A DNA stretch of 64,000 nt from Actinomycetes bacterium (lineage in GTDB: Bacteria > Actinomycetota > Actinomycetes > Propionibacteriales > Propionibacteriaceae): contig JAEZHJ010000147.1 in assembly GCA_023436925.1 (NCBI GenBank), forward strand, positions 1 through 64,000. The letters run 5' to 3'. The position numbers and the translations under genes are program-made. The notes under the pieces are model-generated. The model was given only the letters and a program-made list of their open reading frames with translations. It ran no database searches and was not told the DNA's origin. The stretch's first letter is position 1. Every line of letters begins with the position of its first letter. Shown in pieces: positions 33,634 to 42,198 of the stretch.

Positions 33634-35286
33634 TCAGTCGAGGCTGCGCAACCAGGCGCGCACCCGATGGGTCGCCTTGACGTCGTCCTCGTTGTACTCC
33701 AGCACCCGGATCCGGGCGCTGTCGCGCTCCGCCGCCGTCGCCCCGGACACCGCCTGCTGGAACCACGCCATCGAGTTGCGTCCACCGGGATCGGGATCGC
33801 GCCAGGAGAACCCGGCGCCCAGGCTGGCGACCACCTTCAGCCCGAGGCCGTCGGTGCCGAAGAAATGCCGCCGAACGACCGGGAACAGGTCGACGAACCG
33901 CTGGTGGGAGAACTCGACGGCCCAGGCCAGGACGGGGTCCTCGTGCGCCCGCGCCAGGCGCTCCACCTGGTCCCGCTCGTAGCCGGAGTAGTGGTAGACC
34001 AGCGCGTCGGTCCCGGCCACCCGGTCTCGCAGCCAGGCCAGCGCCCGGACGGCGAGGGCCGCCTCAGCGTCCTCGTCGAGGGGACGGAAGTCGCTGAACT
34101 CCACGTACTCCGACTGCCCGGTGGCGGGCTGGCTGACCCAGAACCCCCACAGGTAGACCTTCTCCTCGGCCGAGGTTTCCACGTCCAGGTCGATCTCCAG
34201 CGAGGCGACCGGCAGGTCGACCGGGTCGGTTCCGATCCGTTCCAGTTGGACGCCGTCGCGCAGCAGCAGCGATCGGCGTTGGGCCAGCCGGACGCGGTCC
34301 TCGGCTCCCTTGCGGTGGCCGACCCGTGGCAGGTACTGCGGCAGCAGCAGGTCCAGGTCGGCGCGGGCGAGGTCGGTGACGGTGGTGACCCCGGCTTCGC
34401 GCAGCATGGCGATCTCGTGCCGGTCCAGCGGCGACTTGCTGATCCGCAGCGACAGGTCGTCGGGGTCGAGGCGTTGCTGGCACAGCGGCCACCAGGTGCA
34501 GGTCTCGCACTCGCGGGTGCGGATCGGCAGCACCTGCGGCAGCGGCGACGGCGGTAGCCCGGCGGCGGCCTCGGCGATCTCCAGCCGCAGCCCGAACTCG
34601 TAGTCGTAACGGGCCAGGGCGCTGGTCACCTCCTCCTCCGGCCCGGACGGCTGGCCGCCGGCGAGCGGGACCGCGGGGGTGGTCAGGTCGAGCCAGACCG
34701 CCACCTGGCCCAGGCCGTCCACCGGGTCGTCGCCCACCACCAGGCCGAGCGGTTGCGGGCCGGCGTACCCGGCCGACTCCAGCATCCGGTGGTAGTGGGC
34801 CAGCCGCATCGCCAGGTGCCAGCGGTAGCGCCACCGGAACCGGATCCTGGGCAACTCCTGCCGGTCGGTCAGGTCGACCAGGCGGGAGAGGTCGGCCTGG
34901 CTGTCGTCGCCGCGGCTGTCGAAGATGCGGTAGCTGCGCACCACGCCGGGGACGTAGCCGGACGGGGTGCGGACGAGCAGGTCCGGCCGGCCCACCCGGT
35001 GGTCGGCGGCGGGCAGCCGTCCACCCACGATCACCGGCGCCTGGTCGGCCATTGCGGCCAGGCAGGCCGCCTCCTGTTCGGCCAGGGGCAGGTCGGTCAG
35101 GCGACGCAGGTCGACCACACCCGGGTTGTGGTCCACCACCTCGGCCAGCACCGCAGCGGCGAAGCCGCGGTGGTCGGCGGCCCACTGCGGACGCGGCGGG
35201 GGCGGCGGGGCCACCAGCCCTGGCTGGTAGGCGTTGTGGGTCTTGAGCGGGCAGGAACCCGCCGCCGAGGAGTGGAGTTGGGGCAT
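33634..35286 (-). CDS. TM0106-family RecB-like nuclease with RNase H-like domain
   Basis: The 550-residue product has an N-terminal PD-(D/E)xK RecB-like region (GRPDLLV carries an active-site aspartate), a cysteine set (an early SCPLKTHNAYQ and CETCTWWPLC) that probably binds a 4Fe-4S cluster, and a C-terminal RNase H-like exonuclease domain with acidic motifs LEIDLDVETS and LEYNEDDVKAT. It is a predicted nucleic acid processing enzyme with unknown pathway. Its ATG overlaps the menG stop by one base (TGATG), so the two are coupled. Confidence 0.85.
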   Translation of the reverse strand: MPQLHSSAAGSCPLKTHNAYQPGLVAPPPPPRPQWAADHRGFAAAVLAEVVDHNPGVVDLRRLTDLPLAEQEAACLAAMADQAPVIVGGRLPAADHRVGRPDLLVRTPSGYVPGVVRSYRIFDSRGDDSQADLSRLVDLTDRQELPRIRFRWRYRWHLAMRLAHYHRMLESAGYAGPQPLGLVVGDDPVDGLGQVAVWLDLTTPAVPLAGGQPSGPEEEVTSALARYDYEFGLRLEIAEAAAGLPPSPLPQVLPIRTRECETCTWWPLCQQRLDPDDLSLRISKSPLDRHEIAMLREAGVTTVTDLARADLDLLLPQYLPRVGHRKGAEDRVRLAQRRSLLLRDGVQLERIGTDPVDLPVASLEIDLDVETSAEEKVYLWGFWVSQPATGQSEYVEFSDFRPLDEDAEAALAVRALAWLRDRVAGTDALVYHYSGYERDQVERLARAHEDPVLAWAVEFSHQRFVDLFPVVRRHFFGTDGLGLKVVASLGAGFSWRDPDPGGRNSMAWFQQAVSGATAAERDSARIRVLEYNEDDVKATHRVRAWLRSLD

Positions 35287-35987
35287 CAGGCGTGGGCGCG
35301 GTGCAGCGCGACGATCCCCCCGCTCAGGTTCTTCCAGCCGACCTGGTGCCAGCCGGCACCGTGCAGCAGGTCGGCCAGGGCCCGCTGGTCGGGCCAGGCC
35401 AGGATCGATTCGCCGAGGTAGTCATAGGCCGCCGGGTTGGACGAGGCCAGCGACGCCAGCCGGGGCAGGACTTCCCGCAGGTAGGTGTGGTACGTGGTAC
35501 GGAACGGGGCCCAGGTCGGGGTGGAGAACTCGCAGACGACGATTCGTCCGCCCGGCCGGGTGACCCGCCGCAGCTCGGTCAGGGCGCCGGCGGTGTCCTC
35601 GACATTGCGCAGCCCGAACGAGATCGTGACAGCGTCGAAGGCGGCGTCGGCGAACGGCAGGTTGAGCGCGTCGGCGTTGACGAACGGCAGGTCGGGGTGC
35701 TTGTCGCGCCCGGCCGACAGCATCCCGAAGGACAGGTCGGCCGGCACCACCCGGGCACCGGCCTTGGCGAAGGGCATGGACGAGGTGCCGGTTCCGGCCG
35801 CCAGGTCGAGGATCAACTCCCCGGGGCGGGGCTCGACGGCGGCGACCGTGGCCGAGCGCCAGGCGCGGTCCTGGCCGAGGGAGAGCAGGTCGTTCATCAG
35901 GTCGTAGCGGCCCGCGACGTGGTCGAACATTGCCGCCACCTCGGCCCGACGCCGTTCCAGGGTTGCCCGGGCATCCGTCTTCAGCAC
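35286..35987 (-). CDS. menG: Demethylmenaquinone methyltransferase
   Basis: The 233-residue product methylates demethylmenaquinone in the last step of menaquinone synthesis. The UbiE/MenG signatures are clear: [20 protein letters not shown], the SAM motif [29 protein letters not shown] and [12 protein letters not shown]. The start is a GTG at 35987; the frame stays open upstream to 36653, but that part lies opposite the divergent ABC gene and is not coding. It is the first gene of a pair with the TM0106-type nuclease. Confidence 0.93.
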   Translation of the reverse strand: MLKTDARATLERRRAEVAAMFDHVAGRYDLMNDLLSLGQDRAWRSATVAAVEPRPGELILDLAAGTGTSSMPFAKAGARVVPADLSFGMLSAGRDKHPDLPFVNADALNLPFADAAFDAVTISFGLRNVEDTAGALTELRRVTRPGGRIVVCEFSTPTWAPFRTTYHTYLREVLPRLASLASSNPAAYDYLGESILAWPDQRALADLLHGAGWHQVGWKNLSGGIVALHRAHA

Positions 35988-36071
35988 GGCTCTAGCCTGC
36001 CACGCGGCGACGACTGTTGCCGCCGTGGCCCCGATTCGCGGCATCCCGGCTGGTGAGCGACAATCGATCCC

Positions 36072-36746
36072 ATGGCGAAACGGACCCCGGTGCTCAAGGT
36101 CACCGGCCTGCGGAAGGCCTTCGGGCCGGTGGTGATCGTGGACGACTTCAACCTCGAGGTGCACGCCGGTGAGGCAGTCGCGCTCACCGGGCGCAACGGC
36201 GCGGGCAAGTCGACGGTGCTGCGCTGCGTCATCGGCGCCGAGCGCCCCGACGAGGGCTCGGTCACCGTCAAGGGCATCCAGGTCAGCGAGACCAACCCGG
36301 AGATCCGCCGCGAGGTCGCCACCGTCATCGACGACCTCGACTTCTTCCCCGACCTGTCGGTGGTCGAGCACCTCGACCTGCTGGCCCGCGCGCACGGCAT
36401 CGCCGACGCGGAGGCGGCGGTCGACGAGGTGCTGCACGAGGTCCAGCTGGTCCCGCAGTCCGGCCAGCTGCCGGCCACCTTGTCGTCGGGCCAGCGGCGG
36501 CGGCTCGCGCTGGCGACCGCCTTCGTCCGTCCCCGCTCGCTGCTCATCCTCGACGAGCCGGAGCAGCGGCTGGACACCGAGGGCGTCGCCTGGCTGGCCG
36601 AGCGGCTGCGCGCTGAGCGGGCCCGCGGGCTGGCGATCCTGATGGCCAGCCATGAGCCGGCGCTGGTCGACGCGGTCGCCACCCGCGTCGTGCGCCTGGC
36701 CGGTGCCCAGGCCGCGGTGCCGGCCGGCGGCGAGAGCGACGAATGA
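36072..36746 (+). CDS. ABC transporter ATP-binding protein
   Basis: The 224-residue ATPase has Walker [14 protein letters not shown], the signature [19 protein letters not shown] (LSSGQ), Walker [13 protein letters not shown] and the H-loop MASHEPALV. It matches export-type or membrane-maintenance ABC ATPases. It overlaps the following large membrane gene by 4 bp, which is presumably its transmembrane partner. The substrate is unknown. Confidence 0.9.
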   Translation: MAKRTPVLKVTGLRKAFGPVVIVDDFNLEVHAGEAVALTGRNGAGKSTVLRCVIGAERPDEGSVTVKGIQVSETNPEIRREVATVIDDLDFFPDLSVVEHLDLLARAHGIADAEAAVDEVLHEVQLVPQSGQLPATLSSGQRRRLALATAFVRPRSLLILDEPEQRLDTEGVAWLAERLRAERARGLAILMASHEPALVDAVATRVVRLAGAQAAVPAGGESDE

Positions 36747-38449
36747 GCAAGAAGTCGCGCAAGCTGATCCGCTCGGCGGTATTGGAGCCGGCAGCTGAGC
36801 CGGCCCCGCCGGTCGAGGAGGCGCCGCCGCGGGAGTTCTACTTCGTCTCCGCCGAGACCGAGCCGGTCGACGAGAAGGAACTCCACGACCAGATCAAGCT
36901 GTGGCGGCACGGTCGTGCCACCCGCACCATCGGCGAGGTGCTGCGGGACGGCTACGTGGCCCTGTTCAGCGTCGTCGTGCTCGGCGCGATGGCGATCAAT
37001 GTCCTGCTCAACGCCCAGTCGGGAGCCTCGGCCTGCACCACCCAGGAGTGCGGCGTCGCCCGCCTGATGATGCCGACCGCGATGGTGCTGGGCTGCTACG
37101 CCCTCACCTTGTCGATCGCCCGGCTGTTCGGGCCCGTGCTGGCCTCCGCCGCCGAGGGGTTCTGGCTGATGGACGCGCCGCTCAGCCGCCGTCGGCTGCT
37201 GCGCGGCCGGCTAATCCTGGTCGTCGTCATCGCGGGTGTGGTGTCCGCCGCGGTCACCGCGCTGGTCTCCGCGCTGGTCGGCATGACGGCCGTTCCGCTG
37301 CTGCTGTGGACGGCGGCCGCCGGTCTGGGCAGCGCCGCGCTGATGGCCGTGGCCGGCGCCGAGCAGGGCCTGGAGCGCACCTCCCGGGTGCGCGGCCTGC
37401 TGTGGCTGTTCGGCCTGGCGACCGTGGTCGTGCTGCTCTTCGTGGTCTCGATCGCGGCCGGCTGGCTGCCCGCCTCGGGCGCCCGGATCGACCTCGCCGC
37501 CTGGGTGGTCGCCGGGGTCGTCGTGGCGGCGATCGCCGGGCTGGTGGTCGGCCTGGTGGCCGCCAACCGTCGGCTGGAGCAGATCCGCCGTGCGCGGCTG
37601 CTCAGCGGCGGCTCGCTGGTCTCCGGCATGCAGGGCGCGATGTTCGCCCTCGACTTCGGCCTGATCCGCGACATCCTGGTCGAGCGTGAAGCCGCCAGCC
37701 GTGGTCACGTCCGGCCCACCAAGGGCAGGGGGACCGGGGTCAGCGCGCTGGTCTGGCGCGATGTCGAGCGGCTGTGGCGCTACCCGAAGCCGTGGATCGC
37801 GCTGGCGGTCAGCCTCGTGGTGCCCTACGCCGCGGACGCGCTGCGGCTCAGCCAGGTCAACCCGCTGATCAGCGGCCTGGCGCTGGTGATCGCCCTGGTG
37901 CCGTTCCTCGGCAGCCTGCGGGTGCTGACCCGGACCGGCGGCCTGGCGCGGATGATGCCGTTCAAGACATCGACGATCCGGACCGCCGCGATGGCGGTGC
38001 CGGCCGGCCTGGCCCTGGTGTGGGCGGTGCTGGCCACCCCGGCCTTCGTCGGGATCGCCAGCAGCGGCGCCGACCGGCAAGTGCTTCCCGGCGCGCTGGC
38101 GGCTCTGGTCACCGCCATCGCCGGCCTCTTCGGGGCGGTGCGGTGGGTGACGGCCAAGCGGGTCGACTTCGGGGTGCCGATGATGGCCACCGAGTCCGGC
38201 GCCATGCCGCCCACCCTGCTGTTCAACCTGTTCCGCGGCATCGACGTCGTCGCCGCGATCACGCTGCCGATGGTGCTCCAGGCGCCGGTGACCTGGTCGC
38301 TGGGTATCGCCGGGGTGGTCTTCGTCCTGCTGCGGGGCACGTTCAACATGGATGAGCTCAAGGCCGAGCAGGCCGCGCTGCAGCGCGAGGAGGCGGCCCG
38401 CAAGGCCGGGACCGTGGAGAAGAAGAAGATCGTCCGTCCGAAGAGCTGA
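36743..38449 (+). CDS. Large ABC-associated membrane protein (DUF6297-like)
   Basis: The 568-residue product has a long hydrophilic N-terminus (about 75 residues), about twelve membrane segments in two blocks separated by a cytoplasmic loop (roughly residues 295-345), and a charged C-terminal helix. It is paired with the ATPase by an ATGA overlap and is most likely the permease half of an ABC exporter. The family assignment is from overall shape and pairing, not from a specific motif. The substrate is unknown. Confidence 0.75.
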   Translation: MSKKSRKLIRSAVLEPAAEPAPPVEEAPPREFYFVSAETEPVDEKELHDQIKLWRHGRATRTIGEVLRDGYVALFSVVVLGAMAINVLLNAQSGASACTTQECGVARLMMPTAMVLGCYALTLSIARLFGPVLASAAEGFWLMDAPLSRRRLLRGRLILVVVIAGVVSAAVTALVSALVGMTAVPLLLWTAAAGLGSAALMAVAGAEQGLERTSRVRGLLWLFGLATVVVLLFVVSIAAGWLPASGARIDLAAWVVAGVVVAAIAGLVVGLVAANRRLEQIRRARLLSGGSLVSGMQGAMFALDFGLIRDILVEREAASRGHVRPTKGRGTGVSALVWRDVERLWRYPKPWIALAVSLVVPYAADALRLSQVNPLISGLALVIALVPFLGSLRVLTRTGGLARMMPFKTSTIRTAAMAVPAGLALVWAVLATPAFVGIASSGADRQVLPGALAALVTAIAGLFGAVRWVTAKRVDFGVPMMATESGAMPPTLLFNLFRGIDVVAAITLPMVLQAPVTWSLGIAGVVFVLLRGTFNMDELKAEQAALQREEAARKAGTVEKKKIVRPKS

Positions 38450-38467
38450 CGGCCACCGACCCGGCAG

Positions 38468-38497
38468 CGGCGGCACCGCCGCCGGGCGGTGCCGCCG
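38468..38497. terminator. Strong bidirectional hairpin terminator
   Basis: A perfect 13-bp G/C-rich stem (38468-38480 with 38485-38497, CGGCGGCACCGCC and its complement) with a GCCG loop lies between two convergent genes. There is no U tract. The position supports bidirectional termination. Confidence 0.75.
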
Positions 38498-38505
38498 ACC
38501 TGCGA

Positions 38506-38952
38506 TCAGAGTTCGAAGAGCAGGTCCCCGGCGCTGACCTCGTTGCCGATGGCGTTGGACGTGACGGAGTCGGCCGGCCGGTCGAGGGCGACGATGATCA
38601 CGGTGCTGCTGAAGCCGCGGGCGACGATATCGGCCGGGTCCCAGGTGACCACCGGATCGCCGGCGGTCAGGGTCTGCCCATCGGCGGCGTGGAGCTCGAA
38701 CCCCTCACCGTTGAGCGAGACCGTGTCGATGCCCAGGTGGACCAGCACCCCGGCGCCGTCGGCGGTCTGCATCGCCAGGGCGTGGGGGTGCAGCTTGACG
38801 ATCGTCCCCGAGACCGGGGAGACCACGGTGGTGCGGCCGGCGGCGGGACGGATCCCGACACCCGGTCCGACCATCTGACCGGCGAAGACCGGATCCTCGA
38901 CATCGGTGATTGCGATGACGCTGCCCGCGCAGGGGGCCTGCACGGCGGTCAC
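38506..38952 (-). CDS. crr: PTS glucose/GlcNAc family IIA component
   Basis: The 148-residue protein is a glucose-type EIIA. The phosphorylatable histidine lies in VLVHLGIDTV and the second active-site histidine in the LHPHALAMQ region; the N-terminal APCAGSVIAITDVEDPVFAG is typical. It passes phosphate from HPr to the IIB domain and may also regulate catabolism. The start is a GTG overlapping the stop of the IIB gene by 4 bp. It lies in the GlcNAc utilisation locus next to separate IIB and IIC genes. Confidence 0.9.
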   Translation of the reverse strand: MTAVQAPCAGSVIAITDVEDPVFAGQMVGPGVGIRPAAGRTTVVSPVSGTIVKLHPHALAMQTADGAGVLVHLGIDTVSLNGEGFELHAADGQTLTAGDPVVTWDPADIVARGFSSTVIIVALDRPADSVTSNAIGNEVSAGDLLFEL

Positions 38953-39182
38953 AGCAGGTCCTCGATGTCATCGGCGAGGGTGTCCGCCTCGGGGCCCACG
39001 ACGACCTGCACGATCCGGCCGGCGCTCATCACGCCGTGGGCGCCGGCGGCCTTGAGCGCCGACTCGTCCACCCGGCCAGGGTCCTTCACCTCGGTGCGCA
39101 GCCGCGTGATGCAGGCCTCCACCTCCGCGATGTTCTCAGCACCGCCGAGCCCGGCGATTATCTGCTGTGCCTTGGTTGCCAT
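38949..39182 (-). CDS. nagF: PTS glucose/GlcNAc family IIB component
   Basis: The 77-residue product is a stand-alone EIIB of the glucose family with the phosphocysteine in VEACITRLRTEVKD. Separate IIB genes of this size in GlcNAc loci resemble streptomycete NagF. The ATG at 39182 has AGAGAGGA before it; the longer frame to 39254 would run over the promoter and operator. It is coupled to the IIA gene and divergent from the GntR regulator, with the dre-like operator between. Confidence 0.87.
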   Translation of the reverse strand: MATKAQQIIAGLGGAENIAEVEACITRLRTEVKDPGRVDESALKAAGAHGVMSAGRIVQVVVGPEADTLADDIEDLL

Positions 39183-39216
39183 CTGCGTCCTCTCTGACAG
39201 GGGGTGTGTGTCGCCC

Positions 39217-39245
39217 TTGACACCTGGTCGGTACGTTAGCATGAT
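39217..39245 (+). promoter_or_regulatory. Sigma70-type promoter of the nag operon
   Basis: TTGACA (39217-39222), a 17-bp spacer and CATGAT (39240-39245) form a plausible housekeeping promoter reading towards the regulator gene. The expected start site is near 39252, immediately before the palindromic operator. Confidence 0.55.
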
Positions 39246-39253
39246 GATCCGCA

Positions 39254-39269
39254 ACTGGTACGTACCAGT
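39254..39269. promoter_or_regulatory. dre-like operator, perfect 16-bp palindrome
   Basis: ACTGGTACGTACCAGT is fully palindromic and closely resembles the DasR responsive element of streptomycetes (ACTGGTCTAGACCASY-type). It lies in the divergent promoter region of the IIB-IIA genes and the DasR-type regulator, at the predicted transcription start, where binding should block transcription. Identification of the binder as the adjacent regulator is inferred. Confidence 0.8.
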
Positions 39270-39293
39270 ACGGACCTATTCGCGGGAGGTGTG

Positions 39294-40025
39294 GTGACCG
39301 AGGAGACCATCCTCGCCGGGCCGGTGCCCAAGCACCTCCAGCTGCGCGACCGGATCATCAGCCTCTGCGTCCCCGGCCAGGCGATCCCCTCCGAGCGGGA
39401 ACTCATGCTCGACTACGGCGTCTCCCGGGCCACCGTCCGCAAGGCCATCGACGGCCTGGTGGCGGACGGGGTGCTGCGGCGAACCCAGGGCCTGGGCACC
39501 TTCGCGCTGCGCCCCCGGGTCGAGTCGACCCTGCACCTGGCCTCATTCACCACCGACATGCGGCGCCGCGGGCTCACCCCGTCCACCCGGTTGCTGGGGG
39601 CGGGGCTGCGCCGTCCGCCCGCCGCGGTGGCCGCCGCCCTCGGCCTCGGCCCGGCCGACAAGGCCTGGCGGGTCACCCGGATCCGGCTGGCCGACGGCCA
39701 GCCGATCGCCCACGAGGACGGCTGGTACCCCGGCGCGCTGCTGCCCGACCTCGACCAGCACGACCTGGCCGGCGAATCCCTCTACCGCATCCTCGGCGAG
39801 GACTACGGCTACTGGATCGACAAGGCATCCCAGGTCCTGTGGGGCGAGAGCGCGACGCCCGAGTTCGCCGAGCTGCTCGCCGCCCCGGCCCACACACCGC
39901 TGCTGGTCTTCCGGCGCCACTCCAGCGCAGCCGGTCGTCCGATCGAGGAAGTGGTCTCGCGTTATCGCGGCGACCGCTACCAACTGCACATGGAACTGCG
40001 CAGCGACATGCTCCCCTCCCAGTAA
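39294..40025 (+). CDS. nagR: GntR/HutC-family regulator (DasR/NagR-like)
   Basis: The product of about 243 residues has an N-terminal winged helix (about 10-75; PSERELMLDYGVSRATVRKA) and a C-terminal UTRA ligand domain (about 90-240; RVTRIRLADGQPIAHEDGWY, PLLVFRRHSSAAGRPIEEV). HutC-type regulators with GlcNAc genes bind dre-like sites and release them on amino-sugar phosphates. Two consecutive GTGs (39291, 39294) are possible starts; the second is better spaced from GGGAGG. It heads the operon with PTS IIC, nagB and nagA. Confidence 0.9.
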   Translation: MTEETILAGPVPKHLQLRDRIISLCVPGQAIPSERELMLDYGVSRATVRKAIDGLVADGVLRRTQGLGTFALRPRVESTLHLASFTTDMRRRGLTPSTRLLGAGLRRPPAAVAAALGLGPADKAWRVTRIRLADGQPIAHEDGWYPGALLPDLDQHDLAGESLYRILGEDYGYWIDKASQVLWGESATPEFAELLAAPAHTPLLVFRRHSSAAGRPIEEVVSRYRGDRYQLHMELRSDMLPSQ

Positions 40026-40049
40026 CACCCCCGATGGAAGGAAACCCCG

Positions 40050-41291
40050 GTGACCACGAACGAGTTGGAGAAGACGGGCCGGTTCAACCTGGCGCCGCTG
40101 CAGAAGTTCGGCCGCAGCCTGATGCTGCCGATCGCCTCCCTGCCCGCCGCTGCGCTCCTGCTGCGGCTGGGGCAGGACGACCTGCTGGGCGCCAACGGCC
40201 TGGGCTGGGGCCCGGTCGCTGCCGTGATCGGCGCCGCCGGCAACGCGCTGTTCGCCAACCTGCCGCTGCTGTTCGCGGTCGGCGTCGCGATCGGCATCGC
40301 TCGCAAGGCGGACGGCTCCACCGCCATGGCCGCCGTCGTGGGCTACCTGGTCTTCAAGGCCGTCGGCGACGCCATGTCGCCGGTGATCGGGCTGCCGGTC
40401 GAGGACGGCACCCAGACCCTGGTCAACTACGGGGTGCTGGGCGGCATCCTGATCGGCCTGATCTCGGGCTGGTTGTGGCAGCGCTACTACCGCATCCAGC
40501 TACCGCCCTACCTCGCCTTCTTCGGCGGTCGCCGATTCGTCCCGATGATCACGGCGCTGGCCGCGATCCTGCTCGCGGTGCTGCTCGCCTTCGTCTACCC
40601 GGCCTTCGACAACGGCCTGACCGCGATCGGCAACTGGGTGGCGCAGAACGCCGTCCTGGGCGGCTTCGTCTACGGCACCCTGAACCGGCTGCTGATCCCG
40701 CTCGGCCTGCACCACATCCTGAACAACCCGCCGTGGTTCCTGCTGGGGGAGTTCGCCAAGCCGGACGGCACCGTCGTCCACGGCGACATCGCGCGCTTCC
40801 TGGCCGGCGACCCGACCGCCGGGACCTTCATGTCCGGGTTCTTCCCGATCATGATGTTCGCGCTGCCGGCGGCCGCCCTGGCGATCTGGCAGGAGGCCAG
40901 GCCTGAGAACCGCAAGCTGGTCGGCGGCATCATGCTCTCGGTCGCCCTCACCGCCTTCCTGACCGGAGTGACCGAGCCGCTGGAGTTCGCCTTCATGTTC
41001 GTCGCGTGGCCGCTGTACGTCATCCACGCGGTGCTGACCGGCGTCTCGCTGGCGGTCGCCAACCTGCTCGGGGCGAAGATGGGGTTCGGCTTCTCCGCCG
41101 GCCTGTTCGACTTCGCGCTGAACTGGAACATCGGCACGATGCCGTGGCTGCTGGTCATCCAGGGGCTGGTCTTCGCCGTCATCTACTACTTCCTGTTCCG
41201 GTTCGCGATCCGCAGGTGGAACCTGCGGACCCCCGGACGGGAGGAGGAGGGCGAGTCCACCGGCGTCTCGCTCGACCCGACCGCTCAGTAG
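40050..41291 (+). CDS. nagE: PTS N-acetylglucosamine transporter IIC component
   Basis: The 413-residue membrane protein is a glucose/GlcNAc-type EIIC of about ten segments. GRSLMLPIASLPAAALLLRLG at the start, and the ligand loops around LGLHHILNNPPWF and TGVTEPLEFAFMF with the conserved GVTEPLEF motif, fit the GlcNAc branch. It takes up and phosphorylates sugar together with the separate IIB and IIA. The start is a GTG with GGAAGGAA upstream. Context with nagB and nagA supports GlcNAc as substrate. Confidence 0.9.
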   Translation: MTTNELEKTGRFNLAPLQKFGRSLMLPIASLPAAALLLRLGQDDLLGANGLGWGPVAAVIGAAGNALFANLPLLFAVGVAIGIARKADGSTAMAAVVGYLVFKAVGDAMSPVIGLPVEDGTQTLVNYGVLGGILIGLISGWLWQRYYRIQLPPYLAFFGGRRFVPMITALAAILLAVLLAFVYPAFDNGLTAIGNWVAQNAVLGGFVYGTLNRLLIPLGLHHILNNPPWFLLGEFAKPDGTVVHGDIARFLAGDPTAGTFMSGFFPIMMFALPAAALAIWQEARPENRKLVGGIMLSVALTAFLTGVTEPLEFAFMFVAWPLYVIHAVLTGVSLAVANLLGAKMGFGFSAGLFDFALNWNIGTMPWLLVIQGLVFAVIYYFLFRFAIRRWNLRTPGREEEGESTGVSLDPTAQ

Positions 41292-41297
41292 CCGGAC

Positions 41298-41324
41298 GCC
41301 CCCGGGCCGACCAGGCCTGGGGGC
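41298..41324 (+). terminator. Intra-operon hairpin between nagE and nagB
   Basis: GCCCCCGGGCC and GGCCTGGGGGC form an 11-bp stem (one G-U) with a 5-nt loop, 7 bp after the nagE stop. A partial terminator or RNA-stabilising hairpin would explain unequal expression of transporter and enzymes. Confidence 0.5.
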
Positions 41325-41393
41325 ACAACCCACCGGGGTCGACACGGCCCCACGACAAGGCCCGTCCGGGCCCGGAAACGAGGTAGCTCCACC

Positions 41394-42191
41394 ATGGAAG
41401 TCATCATCTGCCCCAGCAGCGAGCGGGTCGGCAAGGTCGCGGCCGCGCGAGCGGCACGACTGGCCGCCGGAATCGGCCCCCGGGTCGTGCTCGGGGTCGC
41501 GACCGGCTCCTCGCCGGTCCAGACCTACCAGGCGCTGGCGGGGCTGGTGGAAGCCGGTGAGCTCGACCTGTCGGAGGCGTCCGCCTTCGCCCTGGACGAG
41601 TACGTCGGCCTTCCCAAGGGGCATCCGGAGAGCTACCACGAGGTGATCCACCGCACGGTCACCGTGCCGCTCGGGCTCGACCCGGCCCGCGTCCACGTCC
41701 CCGACGGCTTCGCCGAGGACCTGGAAGCCGCCGGACCGGCCTATGAGGCGGCGATCGAGGCCGCCGGGGGGGTCGACATCCAGTTCCTGGGGGTGGGCTC
41801 CAACGGCCACATCGGCTTCAACGAGCCGAGCAGCTCGCTCTCGTCCCGCACCCGGGTGAAGACCCTGACCGCCCGCACCCGGGAGGACAACGCGCGCTTC
41901 TTCGACTCCCTCGACGACGTGCCGCGGCACTGCCTGACGCAGGGGCTGGGGACGATCATGGCCGCGCGCCACATCATCCTGATGGCCACCGGTGAGGCCA
42001 AGGCCGAGGCGATCGCGGCGGTCGTGGAAGGCCCGATCACCGCGATGTGGCCGGGCTCGGTGCTGCAGCTCCATGAGGACGTCACGGTGGTGGTGGACGA
42101 GGCCGCCGCCGCCCGGCTGGCGCTGCAGGACTACTACCGCGAAACGGTCGCCTACCTGCCCCAGTGGCAGCGGATCGAGGTCCTCGGGTGA
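41394..42191 (+). CDS. nagB: Glucosamine-6-phosphate deaminase
   Basis: The 265-residue enzyme converts glucosamine-6-phosphate to fructose-6-phosphate and ammonia. The signature LGVATGSSPVQTY, the catalytic aspartate in ALDEYVGLP and the FLGVGSNGHIGFNEP motif are all visible, and the length matches E. coli NagB. The ATG at 41394 has GAGGTAG before it. It is followed 7 bp later by nagA. Confidence 0.95.
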   Translation: MEVIICPSSERVGKVAAARAARLAAGIGPRVVLGVATGSSPVQTYQALAGLVEAGELDLSEASAFALDEYVGLPKGHPESYHEVIHRTVTVPLGLDPARVHVPDGFAEDLEAAGPAYEAAIEAAGGVDIQFLGVGSNGHIGFNEPSSSLSSRTRVKTLTARTREDNARFFDSLDDVPRHCLTQGLGTIMAARHIILMATGEAKAEAIAAVVEGPITAMWPGSVLQLHEDVTVVVDEAAAARLALQDYYRETVAYLPQWQRIEVLG

Positions 42192-42198
42192 GGCCACC

